DNA of 64,000 nucleotides from an uncultured Algibacter sp. (GCF_947490405.1 NZ_CANLGU010000002.1:496001-560000); one strand, 5' to 3'. Shown: positions 8,821-18,576, counted from the stretch's first letter. Numbers and translations are program-made. Notes: generated from the letters alone by a model not told the origin.

Positions 8821-10614
8821 ATGTCAGCACACGCAGATAACCACGCTCACGACGACGATCACGGACATCATCATAAAGAAACGTTTGTTACTAAATATAT
8901 ATTTAGTCAGGATCATAAGATGATTGCTAAGCAGTACCTTATCACAGGTACTATAATGGGAGTTATTGGAGTTTTAATGTCTATGATGTTCCGTATGCAA
9001 ATTGCATGGCCAGAGGAACCAAACGTATTGTTTGAAGCTTTATTAGGTAAATGGGCACCAGATGGTGTTATGGATGCAGATATATATTTAGCATTAGTTA
9101 CTATTCATGGTACCATTATGGTATTCTTTGTATTAACGGCTGGTTTAAGTGGTACGTTTAGTAATCTTTTAATTCCATTACAAATTGGAGCACGAGATAT
9201 GGCATCAGGATTCCTTAACATGGTCTCATATTGGTTGTTTTTTCTATCTAGTGTAATTATGGTAATTTCATTATTTGTAGAAGCTGGACCTGCAGCAGCA
9301 GGTTGGACTATATATCCTCCCTTAAGTGCGTTGCCACTTGCTCAAGGAGGTTCTGGTATGGGTATGACCTTATGGTTAGTATCTATGGCTATATTTATTG
9401 CTTCTTCATTATTGGGGTCATTAAACTATGTGGTTACTGTAATCAACTTAAGAACTAAAGGGATGTCTATGACTAGATTGCCTTTAACTATTTGGGCATT
9501 CTTTGTAACAGCGGTAATTGGTATTATATCATTCCCAGTTTTATTGTCTGCGGCCTTATTATTAATAATGGATAGAAGTTTTGGAACATCATTCTTCTTA
9601 TCAGATATATTTATTCAAGGAGAAGTATTACATTACCAAGGTGGCTCACCTGTATTATTTGAGCATTTGTTTTGGTTTCTTGGACACCCCGAAGTATATA
9701 TTGTTATATTACCTGCGATGGGATTAGTTTCAGAAATTATGGCGTCAAATTCGCGTAAGCCTATATTTGGTTACCGTGCTATGATTGCTTCTATATTAGC
9801 GATTGCATTCCTTTCAACAATCGTGTGGGGTCACCATATGTTTATTTCAGGAATGAATCCATTTTTAGGATCTGTATTTACATTCACAACATTACTAATT
9901 GCTATACCTTCTGCAGTAAAAGCATTTAACTGGATAACAACACTTTGGAAAGGTAATTTACAGATGAACCCTGCCATGTTATTTTCAATAGGATTTGTTT
10001 CTACATTTATAACAGGTGGTTTAACAGGTATTATTTTAGGAGATTCAGCTTTAGACATTAATGTACACGATACTTATTTTGTAGTTGCACACTTCCACTT
10101 AGTAATGGGTATTTCTGCTCTTTATGGAATGTTTGCTGGTATTTACCATTGGTATCCAAGGATGTTTGGACGTATGTTAAATAAAAACTTGGGTTATATT
10201 CATTTCTGGGTTACTGCTGTTTGTGCTTATGGTGTGTTTTTTCCAATGCACTTTATAGGTATGGCAGGTTTACCAAGACGTTATTATACAAATAGTAACT
10301 TCCCATTATTTGATGATACTGCAAATGCAAATGTTATTATTACAATGTTTGCTTTAGTTGGAGGTGTTGTTCAAATAGTATATTTATACAATTTCTTTGC
10401 AAGTATTTTTTATGGTAAGAAAGCAGTACAAAACCCATGGAAATCTACAACATTAGAATGGACAGCTCCAGTTGAACATATGCATGGTAACTGGCCAGGT
10501 GAAATACCTCATGTACACCGATGGGCCTATGATTACAGTAAACCAGGACATGATGTAGACTTTGTACCACAAAATATTCCTCTAAAAGAAGGCGAAGAAG
10601 AACTACAACACTAA
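8821..10614 (+). CDS. coxA: Cytochrome c oxidase subunit I
   Basis: The catalytic heme-copper subunit (597 residues, A-type), which reduces O2 to water and pumps protons. The ligand set is complete: His96 (TIHGT) and His426 for low-spin heme a, His424 (VAHFHL) for heme a3, and His289 (GHPEVY, with cross-linked Tyr293) plus His338-His339 (WGHHMF) for CuB. About twelve membrane segments are present. The first 20 residues are unusually rich in His and Asp (HADNHAHDDDHGHHHKE), echoing the His-rich loop of ActF. It is the last gene of the operon and is followed by a strong terminator. Assembly genes (ctaB, SCO, subunits III/IV) lie 35 kb downstream. Confidence 0.96.
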   Translation: MSAHADNHAHDDDHGHHHKETFVTKYIFSQDHKMIAKQYLITGTIMGVIGVLMSMMFRMQIAWPEEPNVLFEALLGKWAPDGVMDADIYLALVTIHGTIMVFFVLTAGLSGTFSNLLIPLQIGARDMASGFLNMVSYWLFFLSSVIMVISLFVEAGPAAAGWTIYPPLSALPLAQGGSGMGMTLWLVSMAIFIASSLLGSLNYVVTVINLRTKGMSMTRLPLTIWAFFVTAVIGIISFPVLLSAALLLIMDRSFGTSFFLSDIFIQGEVLHYQGGSPVLFEHLFWFLGHPEVYIVILPAMGLVSEIMASNSRKPIFGYRAMIASILAIAFLSTIVWGHHMFISGMNPFLGSVFTFTTLLIAIPSAVKAFNWITTLWKGNLQMNPAMLFSIGFVSTFITGGLTGIILGDSALDINVHDTYFVVAHFHLVMGISALYGMFAGIYHWYPRMFGRMLNKNLGYIHFWVTAVCAYGVFFPMHFIGMAGLPRRYYTNSNFPLFDDTANANVIITMFALVGGVVQIVYLYNFFASIFYGKKAVQNPWKSTTLEWTAPVEHMHGNWPGEIPHVHRWAYDYSKPGHDVDFVPQNIPLKEGEEELQH

Positions 10615-10634
10615 ACAGCATTATTTTTTATATT

Positions 10635-10666
10635 AAAAAAGGCACACTTTTAAAGTGTGCCTTTTT
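10635..10666 (+). terminator. Intrinsic terminator after coxA
   Basis: GGCACACTTT at 10641-10650 pairs with AAAGTGTGCC at 10652-10661, flanked by an A-run and followed by five T. This ends the act/cox operon. The A-run on the left also makes it able to stop minus-strand transcripts. Confidence 0.9.
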
Positions 10667-10686
10667 CTGTTTAAAAGCTTATTTTT

Positions 10687-10735
10687 TCGATGAAATACAA
10701 AAAATATTAAAAAAACTCGATGAAATACAAAAAAA
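10687..10735. repeat. Direct repeat, two copies of an 18-bp unit with a 30-bp period
   Basis: TCGATGAAATACAAAAAA occurs at 10687-10704 and again at 10717-10734, start to start exactly 30 bases. The repeat sits between the coxA terminator and the start of the large secreted protein gene, so it may belong to that gene's upstream control region. Two copies could be a tandem protein-binding site or a simple slip duplication. Confidence 0.75.
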
Positions 10736-10822
10736 TCAGTTAAATTGCGTTCGGAAATATTTTAAACCTTGTTTTAATATGATTTCCACTGCTATTAATT
10801 AATTGATTTTAATCTATCAACT

Positions 10823-13800
10823 ATGAGAACCAAATCTACTAGAAAAAATGCGACTTACTATGCATTTTTTTATTTGTTGGTTTTTGGGCTATCTTTTTCG
10901 AGTTTAGCTCAATGTCCAACTATTACTGATCCAACCCCTCCACCTATATGTGATGCTTCGGGTTTTACCTTTAATGATTTAAATGCCTTTGCTACCGATG
11001 GCGGAAATGGTATTGTATGGTATGACTCTCCCTCAGGAGGAAGTTTATTTAATCCAACAGAGCTTGTTACAGAAGGTATTTATTATGCTGATGATAATTC
11101 GGGAACTTGTGGAGCTAGAGCCTCTATAACCATTGATTTTTTATTGAACGATACTGGTCAAAATTTAGATCAGGTGTATTGTAGTAATGAAAACGCTACA
11201 GTACAAACTTATATAGATGATGTTTTACAAGCGATTATTCCTATTGGAGGTTCTGTAGAGATCTACTATGATGTTGATTTAACAAGTTTAGCTAATCCGA
11301 CAGATACAATAACTGTGGGGGCCACTAATTATTATATTGTTTTTGTTGATAATGGAGGTTGTAAAAGCCAATTAGAACTGGCACAATTGGGTGTTTTTAG
11401 TGCACCTACAGACCCTAATCCAACATCTCCTCAAGCGTTTTGTTCAGACGATAATCCTACCATTGGTGATTTAGATACAGGAACAACAGCCACCAATTTT
11501 AGTTGGTATACTAGTTTAGATGGGTCTGGAGACCCAGTTCCTCCAGCATTATCTTTGTCAACTGCTTTAATAGATGGTAATAGTTACTACCTCCAAATTA
11601 ATGATGTTTTCTGCGATAGCAACCCTGTTGAAGTAATAGTAAATATTGATATACCAGTTGACCCAGGAACCCCAGGGAATCTAGAATACTGTGATGATAG
11701 TTTGCCTGCTTCAGATTTCGATTTGTTTAATGAGCTTGGAGGGACACCAGATACAACTGGAACATGGTCTGGACCAATATCTACTTCAAACGGGCATAAC
11801 GGTACTGTAAATATTTCAACACTAACAACAGCAGGAACTTATACATTTACATATACAGTAACAAGTAACGGCGTATGTCCTGATGGTATTTCTAATGTAA
11901 CAATTCAAGTTTTTGAAACGCTTTCCTCTGGAATTCCATCTCCTTTAAACCCAGTATCATTTTGTGAGGCTGGATTACCTTCAGCATTTGATTTATTTTC
12001 TCTTATAGAAAATCATGACTTAGGAGGTCAATGGACACAAGGTACATCAAGTTCAGATCCTATTGTTACTTCTACTATTGATTTATCAAGTTTTACTCCA
12101 AATACTTATAACTTTACATATACTCAAAATTTATCACCCAATCCATGTCCTGAAGAATCTACAACAATACAAATTATAGTCCTACAAGATCCTAATGCAG
12201 GGGTGGCCTTAAACGATGCTTTTTGTGAAAATGATTTAATATCAAACTCCCCTTATAATTTGTTTGATGCTCTAGATGGTTCTCAAGATAATAATTCAGG
12301 AACATGGACAGATGTTACCAATACTTCAGTCTCAAATCCAATCGATATAACAAGTTTTACAGTAGCAGGAAGTCCATATTTATTTACATATACTATTGAT
12401 AATGGAACATGCTCGGATTCTGAACAAATTTCAATAATTATTGAAGACGCACCTGAATCGGGAACACCTATAACTACTTTTCCAGAATATTGTGAAGGTT
12501 CAGCTCCTTCAAGTTTTGATTTATTTGATTTATTAGAAGGTGAAGATCAAACCGGGCAATGGTTTGTAGGTATTGATAACACAGGTTCAACAACTAGTAA
12601 TCTAATAGACTTATCAGTACTAACTCCAAATACTTATAACTTTACATTTGACGTTGATTTAATTGGAAGTTGTGATGATGAATTAGTGACGGTTCAAGTT
12701 ACAATCAATCCATTACCAAATACTGGTATAGTAAATAATCCATCTCCATTTTGTGAAAATGATTTAGCTGCAAATTCACCATTAAATTTATTCGGGCAAT
12801 TAACTGGAGAAGATACAGGAGGTACTTGGACAGACGATGATACATCAGGAGCGCTTACAGGAAGTGATGTAGATTTAACACAATTAACGATTGGAAATTA
12901 CAATTTTACTTATACTATAACAGATACAAATAATTGCACAAATAGTTCAACAGTGACTATCATAGTAGAAGATGCACCTGAATCGGGAACATCAGTTACT
13001 GCTTTTCCTGAATATTGCGAAGGTTCAGCACCTTCAAGTTTTGATTTGTTCGATTTATTAGAAAGCGAAGATCAAGCTGGGCAATGGTATGTAGGTATTG
13101 ATAACACAGGTTCAACATCTAGTAATCTAATAGACTTATCAGTACTAACTCCAAATACTTATAGTTTCACTTTTGATGTTGATGCTATTGGAATCTGTGA
13201 TGATGAATTAGTAACCGTTCAAGTTATAATCAATCCATTACCAAATACCGGTATAGTAAATAACCCATCTCCATTTTGTGAAAATGATTTAGCTACAAAT
13301 TCACCATTAGATTTATTCGGACAATTAACCGGAGAAGATACAGGAGGAACTTGGGCAGACGATGATACATCAGGAGCGCTTACAGGAAGCGATGTAGATT
13401 TAACACAATTGACAATTGGAAATTATAATTTCACTTATACCATAACAGATGTTAATAGTTGTACAAACAGTTCAACAGTTAGAATAACTGTAGTAGATGC
13501 GCCAGAATCAGGTACTGCAAACGCACCAATCGAATTTTGTGCTGCAGATATAATGACTGGTCAAACATATAATTTGTTTGATTTATTAACAGATGAAGAT
13601 CAAACAGGAACTTGGATAGATGATGATGCTTCTGGAGCTTTATCTGGAAACATAGTTGCTTTAGATGCTTTAATACCGGCAACATATAATTTTACTTTTG
13701 ATGTTGATGCAATAGGCGTATGTGACGATGCTAATGTTACAGTTAGTATAATTATTAATGATACTCCAGCTCCTACTGCAACAACACCACAGGAATTTTG

Positions 13801-15523
13801 TGATACAGCAACAGTATCAGATTTAGTTGCAACAGGAACAACCATTCAATGGTATGACGCTTTAACAGGGGGTAATCTGTTGTCTGATACAACAGCCTTA
13901 GTAGATGGTCAAACCTACTATGCAACTCAAACGGATGCCACTACAAATTGTGAGTCTTCAGTTAGAACAGCTGTAATGGCTACTATTTATCAAACACCAA
14001 ATGCTGGAGATCCAAACACAACAATAATAGTTTCATGTAATAACAATACTAGTATTGATTTGTTTACTGGACTTGACGGAACTCAAGATTCTGGTGGTAC
14101 ATGGAATAATGATGATGGAGTGGGTAATTTATCTGGAAATCTTTTTGATGCAACAGGTGTTTCAGCTGGAACCTATAGTTTTATATACATGGTAACTGCT
14201 TCAGCTCCTTGTCTTGATGACAGTGAAACTATAACGGTTACTATTGAAGAACCTTTAAGTGCTGGGTCAAATATCAATCCAACTTTAGATATTTGTAGCA
14301 ATAATGGTACGGAAGATTTATTTACACTCTTGGGAGGTGCAGATACTGGAGGTAGTTGGTCGCCAACATTAGCAAGTGGCACAGGTGTATTTGATCCATT
14401 AGTTGATGCTGACGGTACATATACATACACACTAACAAATAGTTGTGGAACATTCACCAATCAAGTTATAACAACAGTAACACTTGCTCCAAATGCAGGA
14501 AGTGATGCTTCTACAGGAATTTGTGCTGGTGATATGCCAATAGATTTATTTACGTTATTAGGTTCAGGAGCACAAAGTGGTGGAACATGGTCTCCAGTAT
14601 TGGATAGTGGAACAGGAATGTTTGACCCAACAGTAGATGCTTCTGGAACCTACACTTATACAGTAACCGCAGTATCTCCCTGTTCACCAGATTCTATGGC
14701 GAGTATTACAGTTACTGTTAATGATTCACCACCAATAATTGTCTTAGAAGCAAACCCTGAGTTTTGTTTGGTAGATAATCCTACAGTTGCTGATTTATCT
14801 TCAAGTATTCGTCCAACAGGTACCGTAAATTGGTATGAAGACGCAGCATTAACATTACCCTTAACTGTTACAGATGTATTGGTAGATGGGGAAGATTATT
14901 ATGCAACTCAGACAAATAGTACAGGTTGTGAGTCATCCATTTCAGTTCAAATTAATGTAACAGTTAATGATACACCAACACCAACAATAGATGATGCTAT
15001 GATTGAATATTGTATAAACGATAATCCAACAATAAGAACACTTTCTGATAATATTGTTGAGTATGATTCTACAGCAGATAATCTCAGGTGGTATGATGTT
15101 CAAACTGGAGGTTCAGCACTTTCTGAAACAACATTACTAACAAACATAACCTATTATGTAGCATTATTTGATGCAGTAACTGGTTGTGAGAGCAGTATTC
15201 GCTTGGAGGTTATTCCAGATTTAACAGCCTGTGGTAAAGTAAGTTTGCCTGATGGTTTCTCTCCAAATGGAGATGGAATTAACGATACTTATGATATTGA
15301 TAATCTAGATATTTTGTATCCAAATTTCGTTTTAGAGATTTACAACAGAAATGGACATATTGTTTATAAAGGGAATGCGAATACACCACGGTTTGATGGA
15401 ACCTCTAATCAAGGAAGAATTGTTGCAAAAGGCGATTTACCAGTAGGTGTTTATTTCTACATTTTCCGATTTAACGATGGGGAAAATAAACCAGAACAAG
15501 GACGCTTATACTTAAGCAGATAA
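10823..15523 (+). CDS. Large repeat-rich secreted surface protein with type B T9SS sorting domain
   Basis: A 1566-residue exported protein. An N-terminal signal peptide ends near SSLAQ (about 27-31). The C-terminal ~90 residues form the gliding-motility-associated (CHU_C, type B) sorting domain, with LPDGFSPNGDGINDTYDI, LEIYNRNG and GVYFYIFRF, so it should cross the outer membrane by the type IX system. Between them lie about 17 short modules, each opening with a Cys (FCEN, EYCEG, FCSDD). Roughly eleven have a DLF...GTW pattern and about six an Ig-like pattern with WYD...YYA. Modules at 12446-13495 are two nearly identical 525-bp copies. No enzyme motif is seen, so an adhesin or structural role is inferred. 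It is followed by its likely partner porP/sprF and an OmpA-like gene. Confidence 0.88.
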   Translation: MRTKSTRKNATYYAFFYLLVFGLSFSSLAQCPTITDPTPPPICDASGFTFNDLNAFATDGGNGIVWYDSPSGGSLFNPTELVTEGIYYADDNSGTCGARASITIDFLLNDTGQNLDQVYCSNENATVQTYIDDVLQAIIPIGGSVEIYYDVDLTSLANPTDTITVGATNYYIVFVDNGGCKSQLELAQLGVFSAPTDPNPTSPQAFCSDDNPTIGDLDTGTTATNFSWYTSLDGSGDPVPPALSLSTALIDGNSYYLQINDVFCDSNPVEVIVNIDIPVDPGTPGNLEYCDDSLPASDFDLFNELGGTPDTTGTWSGPISTSNGHNGTVNISTLTTAGTYTFTYTVTSNGVCPDGISNVTIQVFETLSSGIPSPLNPVSFCEAGLPSAFDLFSLIENHDLGGQWTQGTSSSDPIVTSTIDLSSFTPNTYNFTYTQNLSPNPCPEESTTIQIIVLQDPNAGVALNDAFCENDLISNSPYNLFDALDGSQDNNSGTWTDVTNTSVSNPIDITSFTVAGSPYLFTYTIDNGTCSDSEQISIIIEDAPESGTPITTFPEYCEGSAPSSFDLFDLLEGEDQTGQWFVGIDNTGSTTSNLIDLSVLTPNTYNFTFDVDLIGSCDDELVTVQVTINPLPNTGIVNNPSPFCENDLAANSPLNLFGQLTGEDTGGTWTDDDTSGALTGSDVDLTQLTIGNYNFTYTITDTNNCTNSSTVTIIVEDAPESGTSVTAFPEYCEGSAPSSFDLFDLLESEDQAGQWYVGIDNTGSTSSNLIDLSVLTPNTYSFTFDVDAIGICDDELVTVQVIINPLPNTGIVNNPSPFCENDLATNSPLDLFGQLTGEDTGGTWADDDTSGALTGSDVDLTQLTIGNYNFTYTITDVNSCTNSSTVRITVVDAPESGTANAPIEFCAADIMTGQTYNLFDLLTDEDQTGTWIDDDASGALSGNIVALDALIPATYNFTFDVDAIGVCDDANVTVSIIINDTPAPTATTPQEFCDTATVSDLVATGTTIQWYDALTGGNLLSDTTALVDGQTYYATQTDATTNCESSVRTAVMATIYQTPNAGDPNTTIIVSCNNNTSIDLFTGLDGTQDSGGTWNNDDGVGNLSGNLFDATGVSAGTYSFIYMVTASAPCLDDSETITVTIEEPLSAGSNINPTLDICSNNGTEDLFTLLGGADTGGSWSPTLASGTGVFDPLVDADGTYTYTLTNSCGTFTNQVITTVTLAPNAGSDASTGICAGDMPIDLFTLLGSGAQSGGTWSPVLDSGTGMFDPTVDASGTYTYTVTAVSPCSPDSMASITVTVNDSPPIIVLEANPEFCLVDNPTVADLSSSIRPTGTVNWYEDAALTLPLTVTDVLVDGEDYYATQTNSTGCESSISVQINVTVNDTPTPTIDDAMIEYCINDNPTIRTLSDNIVEYDSTADNLRWYDVQTGGSALSETTLLTNITYYVALFDAVTGCESSIRLEVIPDLTACGKVSLPDGFSPNGDGINDTYDIDNLDILYPNFVLEIYNRNGHIVYKGNANTPRFDGTSNQGRIVAKGDLPVGVYFYIFRFNDGENKPEQGRLYLSR
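12446..13495 (+). repeat. Tandem 525-bp duplication inside the secreted protein gene
   Basis: Two copies (12446-12970 and 12971-13495) of exactly 525 bp (175 codons) each encode one EYCEGSAPSSFDLF module and one FCENDLA module. Long stretches match almost base for base, for example around 12711 and 13236. Most differences are single substitutions. A third, more diverged start of the unit follows at 13496. The in-frame length keeps the protein open. Confidence 0.88.
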
Positions 15524-15550
15524 TTTATAGATAAAGCAAAATTTAAGACG

Positions 15551-16507
15551 ATGAAAACATTAAATATATATCATAAAATCGCTGCTTTGTTAAGTTTGAC
15601 GCTCTTGTCATTACAAAGTTTTGCACAACAAGACCCACAATTCACTCAGTATATGTATAATATGAGTGTAATCAATCCAGCCTATGCTACGGCAGAAGAA
15701 GGTATTTTAAACCTTGGTGGATTATATAGAACCCAATGGGTAGGACTAGAAGGAGCACCTAAAACAGGAACCTTTTTTGCGCATACACCTATTAATGAAA
15801 AGATTGAAATGGGTGTGTCTTTTACTAACGACAATATTGGAGATATTGTTAATGAAAATAACATATTTGCAGATTTTGCTTATGTGTTGCCCGTTGGAAT
15901 TGAAACAAAAATATCTTTTGGTGTAAAAGCAGGAGTTAGAATGTTTGACACTAATTTTAATGGCTTACAATTACAATCAGGACCAGCAAGTGGTGATAAT
16001 GCTTTTGATGAAAACATCAACAGAGCCTTTCCAAATTTAGGAATAGGTGCATTCTTTTTTACTGACACCTATTACGTTGGTTTATCAGCCCCAAATATGC
16101 TTTCAACCAAACATCTAGAAAACGAGAATGGTATAAAAGCAACAGGTATCGAGAATGTACATTATTTCTTAACAGGTGGTTATGTATTTGATATTAATAA
16201 AGATGTAAAATTAAAACCCGCATTTATGGCAAGAGGTGTTAAAGGCGCACCATTAGCGGTTGATATTACGGCAAATGTTTTAATCAATGAAAAGCTGGAA
16301 GCAGGATTAGGCTATCGTTTAGATGATGCCATTAGTGCACTAATTAACTTTAGAGTTACTCAAGATTTAAGAATAGGTTATGCCTACGATTACACAACTA
16401 CAAATTTGGGGGATTTCAATTCTGGATCTCATGAAATATTCATTTTATTTGATGTCGATTTATTCGGATTTAAAGGTGGGTATGACCGTTCACCAAGATT
16501 CTTCTAA
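15551..16507 (+). CDS. PorP/SprF family type IX secretion membrane protein
   Basis: A 318-residue outer-membrane protein of the PorP/SprF family. A signal peptide ends near SFAQQ, followed by the family's opening motif QDPQFTQYMYNMSVINPAYA. The rest shows alternating beta-strand patterns ending in FDVDLFGFKGGYDRSPRFF, as expected for a barrel. Known members (SprF in Flavobacterium johnsoniae) are needed for export or attachment of one specific partner that carries a type B sorting domain. Its gene starts 27 bases after such a partner, so these two are inferred to be a matched pair. It overlaps nothing, and the OmpA-like gene follows 19 bases later. Confidence 0.92.
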   Translation: MKTLNIYHKIAALLSLTLLSLQSFAQQDPQFTQYMYNMSVINPAYATAEEGILNLGGLYRTQWVGLEGAPKTGTFFAHTPINEKIEMGVSFTNDNIGDIVNENNIFADFAYVLPVGIETKISFGVKAGVRMFDTNFNGLQLQSGPASGDNAFDENINRAFPNLGIGAFFFTDTYYVGLSAPNMLSTKHLENENGIKATGIENVHYFLTGGYVFDINKDVKLKPAFMARGVKGAPLAVDITANVLINEKLEAGLGYRLDDAISALINFRVTQDLRIGYAYDYTTTNLGDFNSGSHEIFILFDVDLFGFKGGYDRSPRFF

Positions 16508-16526
16508 TAATTTAATACTAGGAAAC

Positions 16527-18422
16527 ATGAAAAAATACACATACATACTTGCAAGCCTTTTATTAGTTAGCGGAATAGGGTTTGCCCAAAAGAAAAATAT
16601 AAAACGCGTTAATAAACTCTTCGAAATGAGAGCTTATAAAGATGCCGCTGAAATTTATGAAACCAAAGAACGAAATCAAGAGGTACTTCAAAATTTGGCT
16701 GATAGTTATTACTATAATTCTAGTCTTCAAAAAGCGATTAAAACCTATAGAGAGTTATTTGTTGAATATGGAGATTCCATTGATATTGATTATCATTTTA
16801 GATTTGCGCAAGCTTTAAAAGGCGTTAAAGAATATAAAGAAGCAGATAAGCATTTAAAACGTTACTACAATAAACCTGTAAATACTTTGGCGTTTATTGA
16901 GGAGACTGATAATACCACACCACACACGTTTAAACTAAAACAGATAGAAAATAGAAATTCTAGCAGCGATTTTGGTTTGTCTTTTTATGGAAAAAATAAA
17001 GTAGCCTTTGCTTCGGCAAGAAATTCTGAAAACCCAGAGTATGCATGGAATAATACGCCGTATCTGGATTTGTATAGTGCTACAATTACCAATCAAAATG
17101 TTTTAGAGGATATTCAACCTTTTTCAGAAGCCATAAATACAAGTTCGCATGAAAGTAATGCAGTAATTTCTAAAGATGGTAAAACGATGTATTTTAATAG
17201 AACAAATACAACACGTAAAAAAACAGATGCTGAACGAATTGCACATATCAAAATTTATAAAGCAGAATTAGTTGATGGTGAGTGGACAAATGTTACAGCA
17301 TTACCATTCACTTCAAACTCATATAGTACAGAGCATCCTGCATTAAGTAAAGATGAAAAAACACTTTATTTTGCCAGTGATATGCCAGGGACTTATGGAA
17401 GTTTTGATATTTATAGAGTTTCAATAAATGATGATGGTACTTATGGTGAACCTGAAAATTTAGGAGAAACCATCAATACAAAACACAGGGAGCAGTTTCC
17501 TTTTATTAGTGAATTTAGCGTGCTGTATTTTTCATCTATTGGGCATCAAGGATATGGTGGATTAGATGTGTTTAGAAGCAACATGGTTCATGATACGTTT
17601 GACAAACCTGTTAATTTAGGAAGCTCTATTAATAGTAATTTAGATGATTTTGCTTATGTGATTAGAGAGAAAACGAATAAAGGCTATGTGTCCTCAAATC
17701 GTACAGGTTATGATAGGTTATTCGGTTTCGCAAGACAACAAAATCCACTAACGATATATCAAGTTGAAGGTGTTGTACAAGATTTAAACAGCAAAGAGCT
17801 ATTAGCAGGATCATTAGTATCCTTATTTGATGAATCAGATACTGTTATTCAGGATACCATAGTTGGTGATGATGCGTATTATATTTTTAAAATAGAACCG
17901 AATAAAAAATACAAAGTTAGAGGAACACGAAAAGCATATATCCCTCAAGATGTTGAGTTTTCAACGGATAGTAAAGGAAAAGTTCAACATGATATATATT
18001 TAAACTTAGAATCATTTGCTGATGCTGAAGAGCGTGTTAGAGAAAAAGATAAAGGAACAGAACAAGTTGTACAAGTTGAGTTAGATAAGATTTTCTTTGA
18101 TTTTGATGAAGCTGTTATTCGAGAAGATGCTGCCATTACACTGAATGTTTTAGTCAATTTAATGAAGAAATATCCATCTATGGAAGTGGAAGTCTCTGCA
18201 CATACTGATGCGCGAGGACCAGATCAATACAATTTAGATTTATCAAAGCGAAGAGCTGCCTCTACTCTAGAATATTTAGTAAGTCAAGGTATAGAGCGTA
18301 ACCGACTAAAAAGTATAGGTTATGGTGAAATGCAACCGCTTAACAAATGTGTTAAAGAAGGTATCTGTGATGATGATGAATATGATATTAATAGACGTTG
18401 TGAGTTTACAATTTTAAAATAA
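16527..18422 (+). CDS. OmpA-family protein with WD40-like repeats (PorE-like T9SS anchor)
   Basis: A 631-residue exported protein. ATG 16527 was chosen because it gives a good signal peptide (MKKYTYILASLLLVSGIGFAQ); longer in-frame versions overlap the porP gene with unrelated residues. Domain order: TPR-like helices (about 25-125), beta-propeller/PD40-type repeats (about 150-410, with YFNR, LYFASDMPGTYGSFDIYR), a carboxypeptidase-regulatory-like domain (about 415-510), and an OmpA/MotB domain (about 520-631). The OmpA domain keeps the peptidoglycan-binding pattern HTDARG...LSKRRA. This architecture matches PorE of the Porphyromonas T9SS. It would link the outer-membrane partner to the cell wall. 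It is the third gene of the secretion trio and ends at a strong terminator. Confidence 0.87.
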   Translation: MKKYTYILASLLLVSGIGFAQKKNIKRVNKLFEMRAYKDAAEIYETKERNQEVLQNLADSYYYNSSLQKAIKTYRELFVEYGDSIDIDYHFRFAQALKGVKEYKEADKHLKRYYNKPVNTLAFIEETDNTTPHTFKLKQIENRNSSSDFGLSFYGKNKVAFASARNSENPEYAWNNTPYLDLYSATITNQNVLEDIQPFSEAINTSSHESNAVISKDGKTMYFNRTNTTRKKTDAERIAHIKIYKAELVDGEWTNVTALPFTSNSYSTEHPALSKDEKTLYFASDMPGTYGSFDIYRVSINDDGTYGEPENLGETINTKHREQFPFISEFSVLYFSSIGHQGYGGLDVFRSNMVHDTFDKPVNLGSSINSNLDDFAYVIREKTNKGYVSSNRTGYDRLFGFARQQNPLTIYQVEGVVQDLNSKELLAGSLVSLFDESDTVIQDTIVGDDAYYIFKIEPNKKYKVRGTRKAYIPQDVEFSTDSKGKVQHDIYLNLESFADAEERVREKDKGTEQVVQVELDKIFFDFDEAVIREDAAITLNVLVNLMKKYPSMEVEVSAHTDARGPDQYNLDLSKRRAASTLEYLVSQGIERNRLKSIGYGEMQPLNKCVKEGICDDDEYDINRRCEFTILK

Positions 18423-18450
18423 CCAGCCAAGAATTACCAACCAAATATTT

Positions 18451-18481
18451 GAAAAGCCTTTCCATTACGGAAAGGCTTTTT
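18451..18481 (+). terminator. Intrinsic terminator after the OmpA-like gene
   Basis: GAAAAGCCTTTCC (18451-18463) pairs with GGAAAGGCTTTTT (18469-18481) across a five-base loop. The stem is perfect over 11 or more bases and ends in a T-run. Confidence 0.9.
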
Positions 18482-18484
18482 GTT

Positions 18485-18492
18485 TATATTTG
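18485..18492 (+). promoter_or_regulatory. Bacteroidota-type -7 element, candidate ruvB promoter
   Basis: TATATTTG matches the TAnnTTTG consensus exactly and lies just after the preceding terminator, about 118 bases before the ruvB ATG. No clear -33 TTG is present at the right distance. If used, the transcript leader would contain both dispersed repeats that follow. Confidence 0.45.
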
Positions 18493-18496
18493 CTTA

Positions 18497-18545
18497 TGCT
18501 GAACTTATTTTAGTGTCTCTGATATTCCTACTCAGGCAGGAATCC
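18497..18545. repeat. Dispersed intergenic repeat, family B, copy 1
   Basis: TGCTGAACTTATTTTAG followed by TCTC and, about 20 bases on, GGCAGGAATC. The same blocks in the same order occur at 44044-44098. This copy is more degenerate: its TGCTGAA...TTCAGCA palindrome is damaged. Confidence 0.6.
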
Positions 18546-18576
18546 ATATTTTTACTTATATTTAAATTGAAACCAA

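Noticed and set aside
10687-10735. Possible CRISPR array
   Set aside because: There are only two units with a 12-base gap, no third repeat and no cas gene in the window.
12446-13495. Assembly error giving the 525-bp duplication
   Set aside because: The copies carry several distinct substitutions spread along their length, which an assembly artefact of one copy would not give.
16380-16527. A longer start for the OmpA-like gene that overlaps porP
   Set aside because: The added residues are a shifted reading of the porP gene and would bury the clear signal peptide at 16527.
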